The notes under the pieces were generated by a model. That model ran no database searches. It was not told the DNA's origin and saw nothing but the letters and a program-made list of their open reading frames with translations. 64,000 nt of DNA from JBLIDK01 sp047632595 (lineage in GTDB: Bacteria; Bacteroidota; Bacteroidia; Sphingobacteriales; Sphingobacteriaceae). Each line of letters starts with the position of its first letter. Positions within the stretch are counted from its first letter, which is position 1. Location: the NCBI GenBank assembly GCA_047632595.1, contig JBLIDK010000004.1, positions 11,373-75,372 of the forward strand, read 5' to 3'. Positions 25,777 to 35,039 of this stretch are shown piece by piece. The position numbers and the translations under genes were made by a program.

Positions 25777-28407
25777 TTGAAATATCAACTTACCATATCT
25801 AATAAGGGTCTTCCCACGTTATTGTTTATAGCATTGCTATTTATATGCAAATCTGTCTATTCTATTCAGATACCTCAAACAGAACAAGGTTTTATTTCAG
25901 ACTCTCTTTCCACAACTGTTGATAGTTCTAAAAACGCATTAAGCCTTAAGGATAGTACAAAAAGCGATACGATTATTATTCCAAAATCTAAATCAGCTTT
26001 AACTTCTAAAATCAATTACAAGGCAAAAGACAGTATTCGCTATAGCATGGACCTTAAAGAAGCTTACCTATATGGGGATGCTGAAGTAACTTACGAGGAT
26101 ATAAAATTGATTGCTGAGTTCATAAAAGTTGACCAAGAAAACATGATTATTTATGCCAGTGGGGTAACTGATAGCACCGGGAAAGCAAAAGGTAAGCCTA
26201 TTTTTACTCAGGGGAAGGATAGTTATAAAAGTGAGTCAATGACTTATAACTTTAAAACTAACAAGGGTAAAATAAAAGAAGTCTACACCGAACAGGGAGA
26301 AGGTTACTTGTTGGGGGAAGCAGTTAAAGTTGTTCGTGAAGAGGGGAAAAAGGACATAATTTATGGGTATAAAAACAAGTACACCACATGTAATTTAGAT
26401 CACCCTCATTTCTATATAGGAATCAATAAAGCCAAAATAACAGAGAAACAGATTGTTAGTGGTCCAGCATTTTTAGTAATTGAGGATGTGCCTTTACCTT
26501 TAGTTGTTCCTTTTGGGTTTTTTCCAAACTCAACTGGAAGAAAATCTGGTATTATTATCCCTTCTTATGGAACTAGTCAGAGTCAAGGATTTTTTCTATC
26601 TGGTTTAGGATTTTATTGGGGATCAAACGACTTCTTTGATGCTGCAATTCAAAGTGATATTTATACTAATGGTAGTTTCAATAGTAATTCAAATATTAGA
26701 TATCGTAAACGCTATAAATACAACGGCAATTTAGGCTTTGACTACGGGATAATTCGAAATGGAGTGCGTGAATTAGAACCACTTGGTGGATATAATGTGG
26801 TGGAAAATTTTAGAATAAGATGGAGACATGCTCAAGATGCAAAAGCCAATCCTGGAAGCACCTTTTCTGCTAATGTGAACGCTGGTTCAAGTAGCTATTT
26901 AAGAAACTTTTCCTACGATATAAATCAAAATTTAAGTAACCAATTGAGTTCTTCCATTAGCTATACAAAGTCGTTCAGAAATAGCCCATTTTCTATGTCC
27001 ATTTCTGGGGCTCATAACCAAAATTTAGTAAACAAGACAGTAAATGTAACCCTACCACAGTTTGTGACTACAATGTCTCGGATTAACCCCTTAGAAAATA
27101 AAAACAGGGTTGGAAAGGCTGCTTTTTATGAGAAATTGGGTGTAAACTATACTTTAAACGCTCAAAATACCATTTCAACTTCCGATTCAATATTATTTAC
27201 TCCTGAAGCTAAAGGATTATTGAAAAACGGGGTGAGTCATTCAATTCCAGTTTCTTTACCAATAACTGTTTTCAAGTACGCTAAACTAACACCAAACATT
27301 ACTTACAGAGATGTTTGGTATTTCAAGGAAATTAACAAAAGTTTTGATGCTGGTTTAAACCAAGTAGTAAACGACACCATCAATGGCTTTACTCGGTATG
27401 GTTCAGTAAATTTTGGTACTAATTTAAGTACTCAGCTTTATGGTTTCTTAAAGGTAAATGCCTTAGGAGTTAGTGCAATTCGTCATGTATTTCAACCAAC
27501 TTTTAGTTATTCTGTTACTCCAGATTACAGCACTAGTGATTATAACTACTTTAAAACCGTACAATCTGATTCGTTGGGTACCATTCAAACTTACAGCATT
27601 CACGAAGGCGGAATTTTTGGAACTCCATCATCACGAAAACAACAAAATGTGGGGGTGAATTTGGGAAACAATATTGAAATGAAAGTACGCTCGAAAAAAG
27701 ATACAGTTACCGGATTTAAAAAGATTCCAATTTTCAATAGTTTAAATGGAAGTGCTCGTTATAATCTTGCTGCAGATTCATTAAACCTTTCTACCATAAG
27801 TATAAGTGGAAATACCACCTTATTTGAAAAGATTAGGGTGAACTTTAATGGAGGAATTGACCCCTACCAAATTATTGCTGATACTAATGGAAATGCCATC
27901 AAAATAAATGAATATCAATATATTAAAGACCAAAGAGTAGGGAGATTAACCTCAGCAAGTGTAGCTATTGGCGGTAATTTGAATCCTGAGATATTAAAGC
28001 GAACAATTTCGCCCGAAATGGCTATTGATCCAGCTCTGCAATACTATATTCAAGACCCTTCGCAATATGTTGATTTTAACATTCCATGGTCATTAGGAGT
28101 GAACTTTAACCTTACTTACTCAAAGCCCGGTTTTGAAAAACCAAACTACACTAAGAGTTTGCGTTTTAATGGAGATATTAATGTAACTGAAAAGTGGAAG
28201 GTTGGATTTAGCTCAGGTTACGATTTAGAAGATAGAGAGATAACTGCTACCAGCCTATCAATTTATCGAGATTTACATTGCTGGGACTTAAGCATTCAGT
28301 GGAACCCAATTGGTGTTAGAACGTTTTATCTAATAAACTTAAAAGTTAAAGCTTCTGTTTTACAAGACTTAAAACTTAGCAAACGAAGTCCTAACTACTT
28401 CAATTAA
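25777..28407 (+). CDS. LptD-like LPS assembly outer-membrane protein
   Basis: The 876-aa product has a signal-like segment (GLPTLLFIALLFICKSVYS), then an OstA/LptA-like domain (about 80-190: YSMDLKEAYLYGDAEVTYED and VDQENMIIYASG) and a large C-terminal barrel (from about 230) rich in aromatic strands, matching the Bacteroidota LptD branch. The start must be the TTG at 25777: an in-frame stop (TAA 25774-25776) directly precedes it, and no in-frame ATG or better codon occurs before the signal segment. It is divergent from the amidase, 49 bp away. Confidence 0.85.
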   Translation: MKYQLTISNKGLPTLLFIALLFICKSVYSIQIPQTEQGFISDSLSTTVDSSKNALSLKDSTKSDTIIIPKSKSALTSKINYKAKDSIRYSMDLKEAYLYGDAEVTYEDIKLIAEFIKVDQENMIIYASGVTDSTGKAKGKPIFTQGKDSYKSESMTYNFKTNKGKIKEVYTEQGEGYLLGEAVKVVREEGKKDIIYGYKNKYTTCNLDHPHFYIGINKAKITEKQIVSGPAFLVIEDVPLPLVVPFGFFPNSTGRKSGIIIPSYGTSQSQGFFLSGLGFYWGSNDFFDAAIQSDIYTNGSFNSNSNIRYRKRYKYNGNLGFDYGIIRNGVRELEPLGGYNVVENFRIRWRHAQDAKANPGSTFSANVNAGSSSYLRNFSYDINQNLSNQLSSSISYTKSFRNSPFSMSISGAHNQNLVNKTVNVTLPQFVTTMSRINPLENKNRVGKAAFYEKLGVNYTLNAQNTISTSDSILFTPEAKGLLKNGVSHSIPVSLPITVFKYAKLTPNITYRDVWYFKEINKSFDAGLNQVVNDTINGFTRYGSVNFGTNLSTQLYGFLKVNALGVSAIRHVFQPTFSYSVTPDYSTSDYNYFKTVQSDSLGTIQTYSIHEGGIFGTPSSRKQQNVGVNLGNNIEMKVRSKKDTVTGFKKIPIFNSLNGSARYNLAADSLNLSTISISGNTTLFEKIRVNFNGGIDPYQIIADTNGNAIKINEYQYIKDQRVGRLTSASVAIGGNLNPEILKRTISPEMAIDPALQYYIQDPSQYVDFNIPWSLGVNFNLTYSKPGFEKPNYTKSLRFNGDINVTEKWKVGFSSGYDLEDREITATSLSIYRDLHCWDLSIQWNPIGVRTFYLINLKVKASVLQDLKLSKRSPNYFN

Positions 28408-29338
28408 CTGTTCGAATTGCTTTTACTAATGTGTCGCAAAACAATAAACTTCCTTGCTTATTTAAGTGATCTTGGTCTCCAAAAAGTTCATTTCTATCAC
28501 CGTAAAGGCTTTGAAAGTCGATAATTCGTAGTTTTTTAGCGTAAAAGATGCTGTCAGAGTTAAAATTTTGACCGTCCATGCCATCAATTAAGTGCTGTGT
28601 TATTGGAAATTTTAATCCGATAAGGGTCATTGAATTAGCCTCGCAGTATTCTATAATATTTAGCAATGACTTTGTCAATACTTCCGACTTTTTTGCACCT
28701 TCTGGAAATTGGTCATCTGTTCGATACTTAGTTCTTCCAATACGTTGATCTTCTCTTAAATCTGCCCAAGTTTTTCTCTTTGTTTTTTTCTTTGGCTTAT
28801 TATCAGCCTTAGACTCATTCTTTTTACTATACTTTTTGAATTCTTTAATAAAATATTTCTGAAAAAGTTCACTATTAGCTGTATTGGTTAATGGTAACCA
28901 AAAACCTAGAACACTTTCTCTAAAGAAGTCGAAATACGATAGTTCCAAAGAAGAGTCCATCTCTTTGAATTCAACAAGAGCAATTGATCTACTTAAATTA
29001 TTAAGATTCTCTCGGTAAGGCGAAAGATTGTGGTTGTCAAGAGTTAAAATAACTGTGTCAACTTGTCCAATTCTGTTTAAATAAACAAGTTTGTGGTACA
29101 TGTCCCAATAGCTATCACTACCGTATGATAAATTAGATATTTGATATTTTTCAATAGCATTTTTACCCAATGCTTTTCCGTGCGAATCTGATAATAAAAT
29201 GCTCGAGAATTGAGTCTCATCTACAAGTTGAAAATAGTCTTTATAAAGCAGGGGGTAGGCAATAAAATAAAAGCATAAGCTATTGATAATAACATAAATT
29301 ATCACAAAAGTGGCGCTATGCAGAATGAATTTTTTCAT
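28400..29338 (-). CDS. SGNH-like protein paired with an MBOAT acyltransferase
   Basis: The 312-aa protein, counted from ATG 29338, has an N-terminal membrane segment (about 5-25) and a SSILLSDSHGKALGKNAI block, the position where SGNH or DHHW-type partner proteins of MBOAT systems carry their nucleophile; a late segment (GDQDHLNKQGSLLFCDTL) carries the expected D-x-x-H pair. The start is one base after the MBOAT stop (TGA-T-ATG), so the genes are coupled. It is probably the periplasmic acetyl-transfer partner. A 9-residue longer start at 29365 would overlap the MBOAT gene. Confidence 0.75.
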   Translation of the reverse strand: MKKFILHSATFVIIYVIINSLCFYFIAYPLLYKDYFQLVDETQFSSILLSDSHGKALGKNAIEKYQISNLSYGSDSYWDMYHKLVYLNRIGQVDTVILTLDNHNLSPYRENLNNLSRSIALVEFKEMDSSLELSYFDFFRESVLGFWLPLTNTANSELFQKYFIKEFKKYSKKNESKADNKPKKKTKRKTWADLREDQRIGRTKYRTDDQFPEGAKKSEVLTKSLLNIIEYCEANSMTLIGLKFPITQHLIDGMDGQNFNSDSIFYAKKLRIIDFQSLYGDRNELFGDQDHLNKQGSLLFCDTLVKAIRTVN

Positions 29339-29339
29339 A

Positions 29340-30779
29340 TCAAAACTGGAAATAAATAAATTCATAATTCGATGAGAAATTCCCTAGGAAATAGATTGCA
29401 AAAACCAATATCAAATAAATAGAATAACGTAAAGCAAGAGGGATATTTCGGGTCGAGAAATCTAGTCCATGTTGTGTTTTACGTTGCACCCATTCCACTA
29501 TAATTAGTCCAATAGTTAAATTAATTATACTTGCTGGATAATGAGCAGGCTGCGTAAGTTGAGTAGTAAATATTCTGGCTATGTATTCAAATGCGCTTGC
29601 AATGCTTTCACTTCTAAAAAATATCCATGCTAAGCAAGTAAATGAGAAAGTTAGAATTATTTGACCAAGCTCAAGAGGCGAGGGGAAGTACTTCCATTTT
29701 CCAGCATGTTCTAGATTATTCCGATTTAGATTTAGCAACAATAAAGGAATAAATAAACAGGCATTTATAAAGCCCCAAGCTAAGAATGTCCAGTTTGCAC
29801 CATGCCAAAACCCACTTACCAAAAATATGATAAACACATTTCGAAGTTGGCTCAATTTAGAGCCTCTGCTGCCGCCTATAGGTATGTAAAGGTAGTCTCG
29901 GAACCAAGTAGAGAGTGAAATATGCCAGCGTCGCCAGAATTCAGCTATATCGCGTGAGAAATAAGGAAAAGCAAAGTTTCGCATCAGATTAAAACCAAAT
30001 AAACGAGCAGTTCCAATTGCAATGTCTGAATACCCACTAAAGTCGCAATAAATTTGAAAGGCAAAAAGTACCGCTGCAAGCATTAGGGTTGCCGATTGGT
30101 ACTCTGCATAATTTGCAAAAACATCAGTTACATAAACTGCGCAATTATCCGCTATAACTATTTTTTTAAATAAGCCCCAAAGAATTTGCCTTAAGCCATC
30201 AGTACTTTGGGCAAAGCTAAAGGTGCGTTCCTTTTTAAACTGAGGTAAAAGATTTGTAGCACGTTCTATTGGACCTGCAACTAGTTGAGGGAAGAAGCTA
30301 ACATAAGTAAAAAACGCAATAAGGTCGCTTGTGGGCTCAAGCTTTTTCCGGTATACGTCAATGGTATAGCTTAAGGTTTGAAAGGTGTAGAAGCTAATTC
30401 CAACAGGTAAAATAATGTTTAATTGAAGGGGATTGAAACTTGTACCAAGTAGGGTATAGGCATCAGCAAAACTCTGACTAAAGAAATTGAAATACTTGAA
30501 AAAGCCAAGAAATCCAAGATTAACGGCAATACTTAGTCCTAATAGGGCTTTTCTTTTACTTTCGTTGGTGCTTGTTTTTAATGCGAGTCCAATGCCATAA
30601 TCTAGTACTGAACTAATAACAATTAGAATTAGAAAACGCCAATCCCACCAGCCATAGAAAAAGTAACTGGCACCAAGAAGTAAAATGTTTTGCGCACGAA
30701 TATTTTTCTTGTTTAATAGCCAATAAAGGCAAAAAACTAGTGGTAAAAACAGGGCAAACTCTATTGAATTGAATAGCAT
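29340..30779 (-). CDS. MBOAT family O-acyltransferase (AlgI/DltB-like)
   Basis: The 479-aa membrane protein has about 11 hydrophobic segments and the family signatures EFWRRWHISLSTWFRDYLYIP and FLVSGFWHGANWTFLAWG, whose His is the catalytic residue. AlgI-like members move acetyl groups across the inner membrane for O-acetylation of extracellular polysaccharides. It is coupled to the SGNH-like gene; no polysaccharide polymerase lies nearby, so the acceptor is unknown. Confidence 0.92.
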   Translation of the reverse strand: MLFNSIEFALFLPLVFCLYWLLNKKNIRAQNILLLGASYFFYGWWDWRFLILIVISSVLDYGIGLALKTSTNESKRKALLGLSIAVNLGFLGFFKYFNFFSQSFADAYTLLGTSFNPLQLNIILPVGISFYTFQTLSYTIDVYRKKLEPTSDLIAFFTYVSFFPQLVAGPIERATNLLPQFKKERTFSFAQSTDGLRQILWGLFKKIVIADNCAVYVTDVFANYAEYQSATLMLAAVLFAFQIYCDFSGYSDIAIGTARLFGFNLMRNFAFPYFSRDIAEFWRRWHISLSTWFRDYLYIPIGGSRGSKLSQLRNVFIIFLVSGFWHGANWTFLAWGFINACLFIPLLLLNLNRNNLEHAGKWKYFPSPLELGQIILTFSFTCLAWIFFRSESIASAFEYIARIFTTQLTQPAHYPASIINLTIGLIIVEWVQRKTQHGLDFSTRNIPLALRYSIYLILVFAIYFLGNFSSNYEFIYFQF

Positions 30780-30832
30780 CTTACAACTTGTAGAGTTGCA
30801 AAGCTAAATTTTGATTTTACTTCTACGAAAAA

Positions 30833-31030
30833 TTAAGAAAATACATTTGAGAAAAAGCCTTTAATTGCATCAATTGCTTCGGGTCCCCAAATCCAGCCAA
30901 TGGCGAAAATAGCTAGCCAGATTAGCCCTTTTATTAAGAAAAATAAGAATCCAGCAACACCAAAGCGCTTTAAAATACCTTTAAGCGACCATTTGGAGTC
31001 TATTCTGGATGTATTTTCTTCTTTCTTCAT
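30833..31030 (-). CDS. Small membrane protein coupled to the haem monooxygenase gene
   Basis: The 65-aa protein has a charged N-terminal 20 residues and a hydrophobic stretch (FGVAGFLFFLIKGLIWLAIF then AIGWIWG). Its ATG overlaps the stop of the haem monooxygenase gene (TAATG), which supports expression. I do not know the function; a role linked to haem or iron handling is suggested only by position. Confidence 0.65.
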   Translation of the reverse strand: MKKEENTSRIDSKWSLKGILKRFGVAGFLFFLIKGLIWLAIFAIGWIWGPEAIDAIKGFFSNVFS

Positions 31031-31350
31031 TAATTAGCAATTACTTCATAGGTTTTAAATGAAGATTTCATTGGTGCTTCTTCACCTCGTTCAGCCGCTT
31101 CTTTCAAATCTTGGAATCCTCGTTTGTGACCTTCTAAAAATGCCTCAGATTTGGTCCACGTTTTAAATTGTTCTTCAGTATCCCAATAACTTACTATTAG
31201 ATAAGAATCATCTTCAGCATTTGGTTTTAAAACGTTCATGTTTTTGAAGCCAGGCATAAGATCAATAGCACCTTTTCTAGTTTTAAACATTGACTCAAAT
31301 TTTGGCTTGTAATGGTCCTTACAAGTAATATAATTTATTGCTACGAACAT
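31030..31350 (-). CDS. IsdG/HmoB-type haem-degrading monooxygenase (antibiotic biosynthesis monooxygenase fold)
   Basis: The 106-aa ferredoxin-like-fold protein keeps the Asn-Trp-His triad used by IsdG-type haem oxygenases: Asn6 (AINYIT), Trp65 (FKTWTKS) and His75 (LEGHKRG). The spacing is almost the same as in IsdG. The enzyme would open haem and release iron in the cytoplasm. It is the first gene of a coupled pair. Regulation: a 15-bp Fur/PerR-type palindrome is 58 bp upstream. A general ABM-fold stress protein is the alternative. Confidence 0.82.
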   Translation of the reverse strand: MFVAINYITCKDHYKPKFESMFKTRKGAIDLMPGFKNMNVLKPNAEDDSYLIVSYWDTEEQFKTWTKSEAFLEGHKRGFQDLKEAAERGEEAPMKSSFKTYEVIAN

Positions 31351-31369
31351 AGTTTTTTTGTTGTTGATA

Positions 31370-31422
31370 CAAAAGTAAAAACATTCGATCGCATTTGCAA
31401 TTATTATTTAGAATAATTCTAA
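31370..31422 (-). promoter_or_regulatory. Promoter with a Fur/PerR-like 7-1-7 palindrome upstream of the haem monooxygenase gene
   Basis: The minus strand carries TTG (31400-31398), a 20-bp spacer and TACTTTTG (31377-31370), a perfect Bacteroidota promoter. Eight bases further upstream, at 31408-31422, is TTAGAATAATTCTAA: two 7-bp arms around one base, the form of PerR/Fur boxes (compare TTATAATnATTATAA). An overlapping third half-site AAGAAT follows at 31425-31430. Binding by a Fur-family protein is inferred. Confidence 0.6.
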
Positions 31423-31461
31423 TTAAGAATTTAAGTGTTTGAAAATCAACTATATATTTCG

Positions 31462-33765
31462 TTAGAATTTCATGGTAATACCTATACTTGGTAGTAAAGG
31501 CAATTGATTTACTCTCTCGAAATTGATTCTATCGAAGAAGAAAACATTCTCTCTATTGTATGCATTAGTCACACTTGCTACTGCATCTAATTTAGTGTTT
31601 CTATTAAACGTAAATGATTTCTTTAAACTAACATCAAGTCTATGATAAATAGGAAGTCTACCACCATTTAAATCAGCAAAAATAACTCCTAATTCACCGT
31701 TACCACTTGTGTAATTAGTGTTTATGCCACCCGAACCAAAGTTAAATTCTTCGAAGAAACCTTGGTTTTGAGTGAATGGAAACCCAGTACCTAAGTTAAA
31801 TCTTGCATTTAATTCCCAATCTAACTGAGAACCGAAAGTATATGAACTTACAAGGTTAACATTATGTCGCCTATCGTAATGAGGGTTATAGGTTCTTAAG
31901 CCGTCAAATTTTTCAACCTTACCCAATGAATACACAAACCAAAAATAGAATCTTTTGTAATCGTACTTAAGATTAAAATCAACCCCTTTTGCTAAACCTT
32001 CTTCAATAATAAAGTCGGTTCTTAAATACTCAGGCTTGTCTTGATTTTCTTTATTATCATCAAAAATCTTATCTCTATTAATAGAAATTAACTGATTAAA
32101 GTCTTTTAAGTACCCTTCAATGTTAACAGTGATTCTGCTAGTTAAGTCAAATTCAAAACCAGTTACTAAATGCCTTGATTTTTGTAGACTACTTGATACT
32201 GGTTCGCCATTAAAGCTGTTTTGTAACCCATCTGGACTGCTTAAAAATCCATAAAACAAGTTTACAACATCTCTATCAGAAGTGGCACTAATTAAGTTCT
32301 GAGAATACAACCCACTTGCGAATTTAAATCTCAACCTGTCTGAGATTAAGAATTTACCACCAATACGTGGTTCTGGCGATAGTTCACTTAGTGATGCATA
32401 GTAGTGTGCTCTAATTCCTGGCTCTAATATTAATCTGTTTGCTGTAATTCTATAAGTGAAAAAGAAGGCAAGTTCTGTTGTGAATTGCTCTTGCTTGATT
32501 ACTTCGCCTACTGCGTTCGAAAACTCAAAATTTGTTTTAAATCCAAGTAATTCTAAACCATACTTTAATTCATCATCACCTATAAAGTAAGTAAAATCTA
32601 ATCCTGAGTTAAACCCATTAATCTCACTAAAACGAGGAGTACTAGAAGCTTCTTCAATTTCACTTTTGTAAGAAGAGTAGGCAAAATTACCATTTATAAG
32701 AACTGCAGAAGCAGCAGGAATTACAACGAAATTGGTTCCGAAACCAGTAGCATCCCATTTGTAATTAGCAGGAGTACCAAAGGTAACCCTATCGCTGTAG
32801 TCAAATCCAAACAGACTAAATTTACTGCCATTATCACTGTTTACACTTAGTTTTCCATAAAGATCTGTGAAATTGTAAGGTAGACCGTTATCTGGTTGTA
32901 CGTTTGGATAAAAAATAGGTCCACTTTGCTCCAGGTAACTTGTTTTAGCACTTAAAATAAAGGAGGAACTTCCACCAGAGCCATCAAATTTCTTTAAAGG
33001 TGCTTCAAGCAAAACGCTTGAAGTAAAAGGACTTATTCCAACTTTACCTGCAAATCGTTTTTTATTCCCATCTCTTGTGGTTATATCCATTATTGCTGAT
33101 ATTCTCCCACCATATTCAGCACCAAAACCACCGGAATAAACATCAACATTTCTAATAATATCAGTCTCAAATACACTAAACAATCCAATTGAATGAAAAG
33201 GATTGTAAATAACCATTCCATCCATTATTACTTTGTTCTGAATTGGTGAACCACCTCTTATATATAATTGTCCACCTTGGTCACCTGTAAAAATAACACC
33301 TGGCAAAGTTTGTAAGTATTGAGCTAAATCTGGTTCGCCACCAACCGTGGGAATTCTCTTAATATCGATTGCTTTTATTTTCGTTACGGATACTTGAACT
33401 TCAGTTGTGGCTTCAATTCTACTTGATGTTATTTCAACTTCCAATAGTTCAATTGAAGATGGGTCTAATGTTAAGTTCTTGGATATAATTCTGTTTGGCT
33501 CAACAACAATGTCCACTTTAATTGTATCGTATCCCAATGAAGTACTCATTAATACATAATTGCCTTCTGGTACTTGTGCAATGGTATAAAAACCATTTAC
33601 ATCAGTAGCTGCACCGCGAGTAGTTCCCTGTAAGTAAACATTCGTAAAAATGATGGGTTCTCCAGTGCTGTTATCAAACACATAACCACGAACTTCACCA
33701 GTTTGTGCACTAATTTGAAATGAAAAAAGGACTACACTTAGAAGTGTAAATAGAAATTTATGCAT
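31462..33765 (-). CDS. TonB-dependent receptor with carboxypeptidase-regulatory-like N-terminal domain
   Basis: The 767-aa outer-membrane protein, counted from the ATG at 33765 (MHKFLFTLLSVVLFSFQ signal), has a CarboxypepD_reg-like domain (about 22-105: VRGYVFDNSTGEPIIFTNVY), a plug (LPGVIFTGDQGGQLYIRGG; GFGAEYGGRISAIMD) and a 22-strand barrel ending in ITMKF. It imports a large or metal-bound substrate with TonB energy; the ligand cannot be told. No SusD partner is present. The 33789 start would add eight residues before the signal peptide. It ends 40 bp upstream of the haem-monooxygenase operator, so an iron or haem role is possible but unproven. Confidence 0.9.
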   Translation of the reverse strand: MHKFLFTLLSVVLFSFQISAQTGEVRGYVFDNSTGEPIIFTNVYLQGTTRGAATDVNGFYTIAQVPEGNYVLMSTSLGYDTIKVDIVVEPNRIISKNLTLDPSSIELLEVEITSSRIEATTEVQVSVTKIKAIDIKRIPTVGGEPDLAQYLQTLPGVIFTGDQGGQLYIRGGSPIQNKVIMDGMVIYNPFHSIGLFSVFETDIIRNVDVYSGGFGAEYGGRISAIMDITTRDGNKKRFAGKVGISPFTSSVLLEAPLKKFDGSGGSSSFILSAKTSYLEQSGPIFYPNVQPDNGLPYNFTDLYGKLSVNSDNGSKFSLFGFDYSDRVTFGTPANYKWDATGFGTNFVVIPAASAVLINGNFAYSSYKSEIEEASSTPRFSEINGFNSGLDFTYFIGDDELKYGLELLGFKTNFEFSNAVGEVIKQEQFTTELAFFFTYRITANRLILEPGIRAHYYASLSELSPEPRIGGKFLISDRLRFKFASGLYSQNLISATSDRDVVNLFYGFLSSPDGLQNSFNGEPVSSSLQKSRHLVTGFEFDLTSRITVNIEGYLKDFNQLISINRDKIFDDNKENQDKPEYLRTDFIIEEGLAKGVDFNLKYDYKRFYFWFVYSLGKVEKFDGLRTYNPHYDRRHNVNLVSSYTFGSQLDWELNARFNLGTGFPFTQNQGFFEEFNFGSGGINTNYTSGNGELGVIFADLNGGRLPIYHRLDVSLKKSFTFNRNTKLDAVASVTNAYNRENVFFFDRINFERVNQLPLLPSIGITMKF

Positions 33766-33786
33766 GCTTTTGGGATGAATTTTCTG

Positions 33787-33794
33787 CAAAAATA
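33787..33794 (-). promoter_or_regulatory. -7 element (TATTTTTG) of the TonB receptor gene
   Basis: The minus strand reads TATTTTTG, a perfect TAnnTTTG, 21 bp upstream of the ATG at 33765. No clear -33 element was found. Confidence 0.4.
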
Positions 33795-33918
33795 GCCTTT
33801 ACAATCACCAGAACGAAAAATAAAGTGTGATTTTAATGTGATAATCAATTAAAATTGAAACAATTTGACCAATTAATGGAATTTCATCAACCAAAATGTT
33901 GTAATTTAAGTTCAATAA

Positions 33919-34286
33919 ATGAGAGGCCTACTTTACTTATATTGTTATAATCGCTTTGGCTATTTTCATTGAATCTTGCTCTGTTTCTCGCGTGGTTAAA
34001 CCGATTGAAAAAGGTGAAATAGACCTAGGCTTAAGTTTTGGTGGTCTGTTAATCGAATTTTCAGGACTCGTAATTCCAATACCTTTAACTTCCGTTTCAG
34101 CGTCTTATGAATTCATGGCGTAGAGGATGTTTTTCTTTCAATAAAGACACATGGAGAGCCTGTTTTGCAAGCCACAAAAGGTAAAAAATCGCAGTTCGAA
34201 TTTCAAAAGCAGATCATGGGGACGTTCCTATTATCATAGGTTTTCAAAAGTATTTGGATGTAAATGGGGAGTTTATAATTGAATAA
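33919..34286 (+). pseudogene. Decayed lipoprotein gene, several frameshifts
   Basis: From ATG 33919 (MRGLLYLYCYNRFGYFH, then stop) the sense continues in another frame as IALAIFIESCSVSRVVKP, GEIDLGLSFGGLLIEFSG and LVIPIPLTSVSASYEF up to a TAG, then in later frames as GEPVLQATKGKKSQFEFQKQ and finally VPIIIGFQKYLDVNGEFIIE with TAA at 34284-34286. Signal peptide, lipobox Cys, repeated hydrophobic strands and a tail are all visible but spread over several frames. The pattern resembles a Bacteroidota family of outer-membrane-associated lipoproteins; I cannot name it. It fills the 33.8-34.3 kb gap. Confidence 0.7.
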
Positions 34287-34844
34287 CTACTTCCTGTGAA
34301 CAATCAAAATAGAACAATAATACCCAAACTTTGCATCAGCATTATAACTAACACCAACCCCAATGTGCGTGTGCTTTGCATTAAAATCATCTAAGCCAAG
34401 CAAGTGTTTACGGTGACCTTTGTCGGGTACGCCTTTGTCTACAATTAATAGTTTTACAAACTCTTCTGGACCTCGAGTAGAAGCCACGATACTTTCTGCA
34501 TTATTTGCCCTGTCGGTTCGTTCATATTCTTCAGTTAGTGGGTAACCATCTAGAAAAAGATAGTAATTCAGGCCCTTGTTTTTTGGATCCACATGATCGA
34601 AATAATCGTTTTTTGCCATGTCTTCAGCTTTTTCTTGCGCTACTTTTGCCAATTTATCGTCCCAAATAAGTTCTGGGCTCTTTTTTATACGTTTTAGCTT
34701 TCGTAAATCATACTTTTCGACGAATGATTGAGGATTAGATCTAACCATATTAATTTCTTCGTAAATAGCTTTTGGATATTCGCTAATATCCTGTGCTATT
34801 GCATACAATGGTAGTAATAAAAAGACCAGTGAACATATTTTCAT
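34287..34844 (-). CDS. Secreted CAP-domain (SCP/PR1-like) protein
   Basis: The 185-aa protein, counted from MKICSLVFLLL at 34844, has a signal peptide (ends AIAQ) and a CAP domain: YEEINMVRSNPQSFVEKY, LAKVAQEKAEDMAKNDYFDHVDP (the His-Asp region), GHRKHLLG and HIGVGVSYN. CAP proteins are extracellular and of mixed function. Two earlier in-frame starts (34862 and 34850) add six or two residues. Confidence 0.85.
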   Translation of the reverse strand: MKICSLVFLLLPLYAIAQDISEYPKAIYEEINMVRSNPQSFVEKYDLRKLKRIKKSPELIWDDKLAKVAQEKAEDMAKNDYFDHVDPKNKGLNYYLFLDGYPLTEEYERTDRANNAESIVASTRGPEEFVKLLIVDKGVPDKGHRKHLLGLDDFNAKHTHIGVGVSYNADAKFGYYCSILIVHRK

Positions 34845-34859
34845 AGACATTAAACGCAG

Positions 34860-34890
34860 CATTTGTGAAATTGTGATTTCATTTGTGAAA
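34860..34890. repeat. Direct repeat CATTTGTGAAA, 20 bp period
   Basis: CATTTGTGAAA occurs at 34860-34870 and 34880-34890, between the CAP gene and the suf operon, about two helical turns apart. It could be an operator; no regulator is implied by the sequence. Confidence 0.4.
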
Positions 34891-34918
34891 GATTTTATTT
34901 AAAACCATTCCAGATAAG

Positions 34919-34949
34919 TTGGATTTGAGCTTTAAAATTGCGATTTTTG
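34919..34949 (+). promoter_or_regulatory. Possible suf operon promoter
   Basis: TTG (34919-34921), 20-bp spacer and GATTTTTG (34942-34949; one mismatch to TAnnTTTG). It would leave an untranslated leader of about 85 bases before sufB. No IscR-like gene or clear operator is adjacent. Confidence 0.3.
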
Positions 34950-35039
34950 CAGGTGATTAGCAAGACCTCAAATCAATTAGCTTTTTAAGGAACAATTCAC
35001 AGGTTTTTGGGTTGTACAAGAGATTAGAAGAAACAATAG

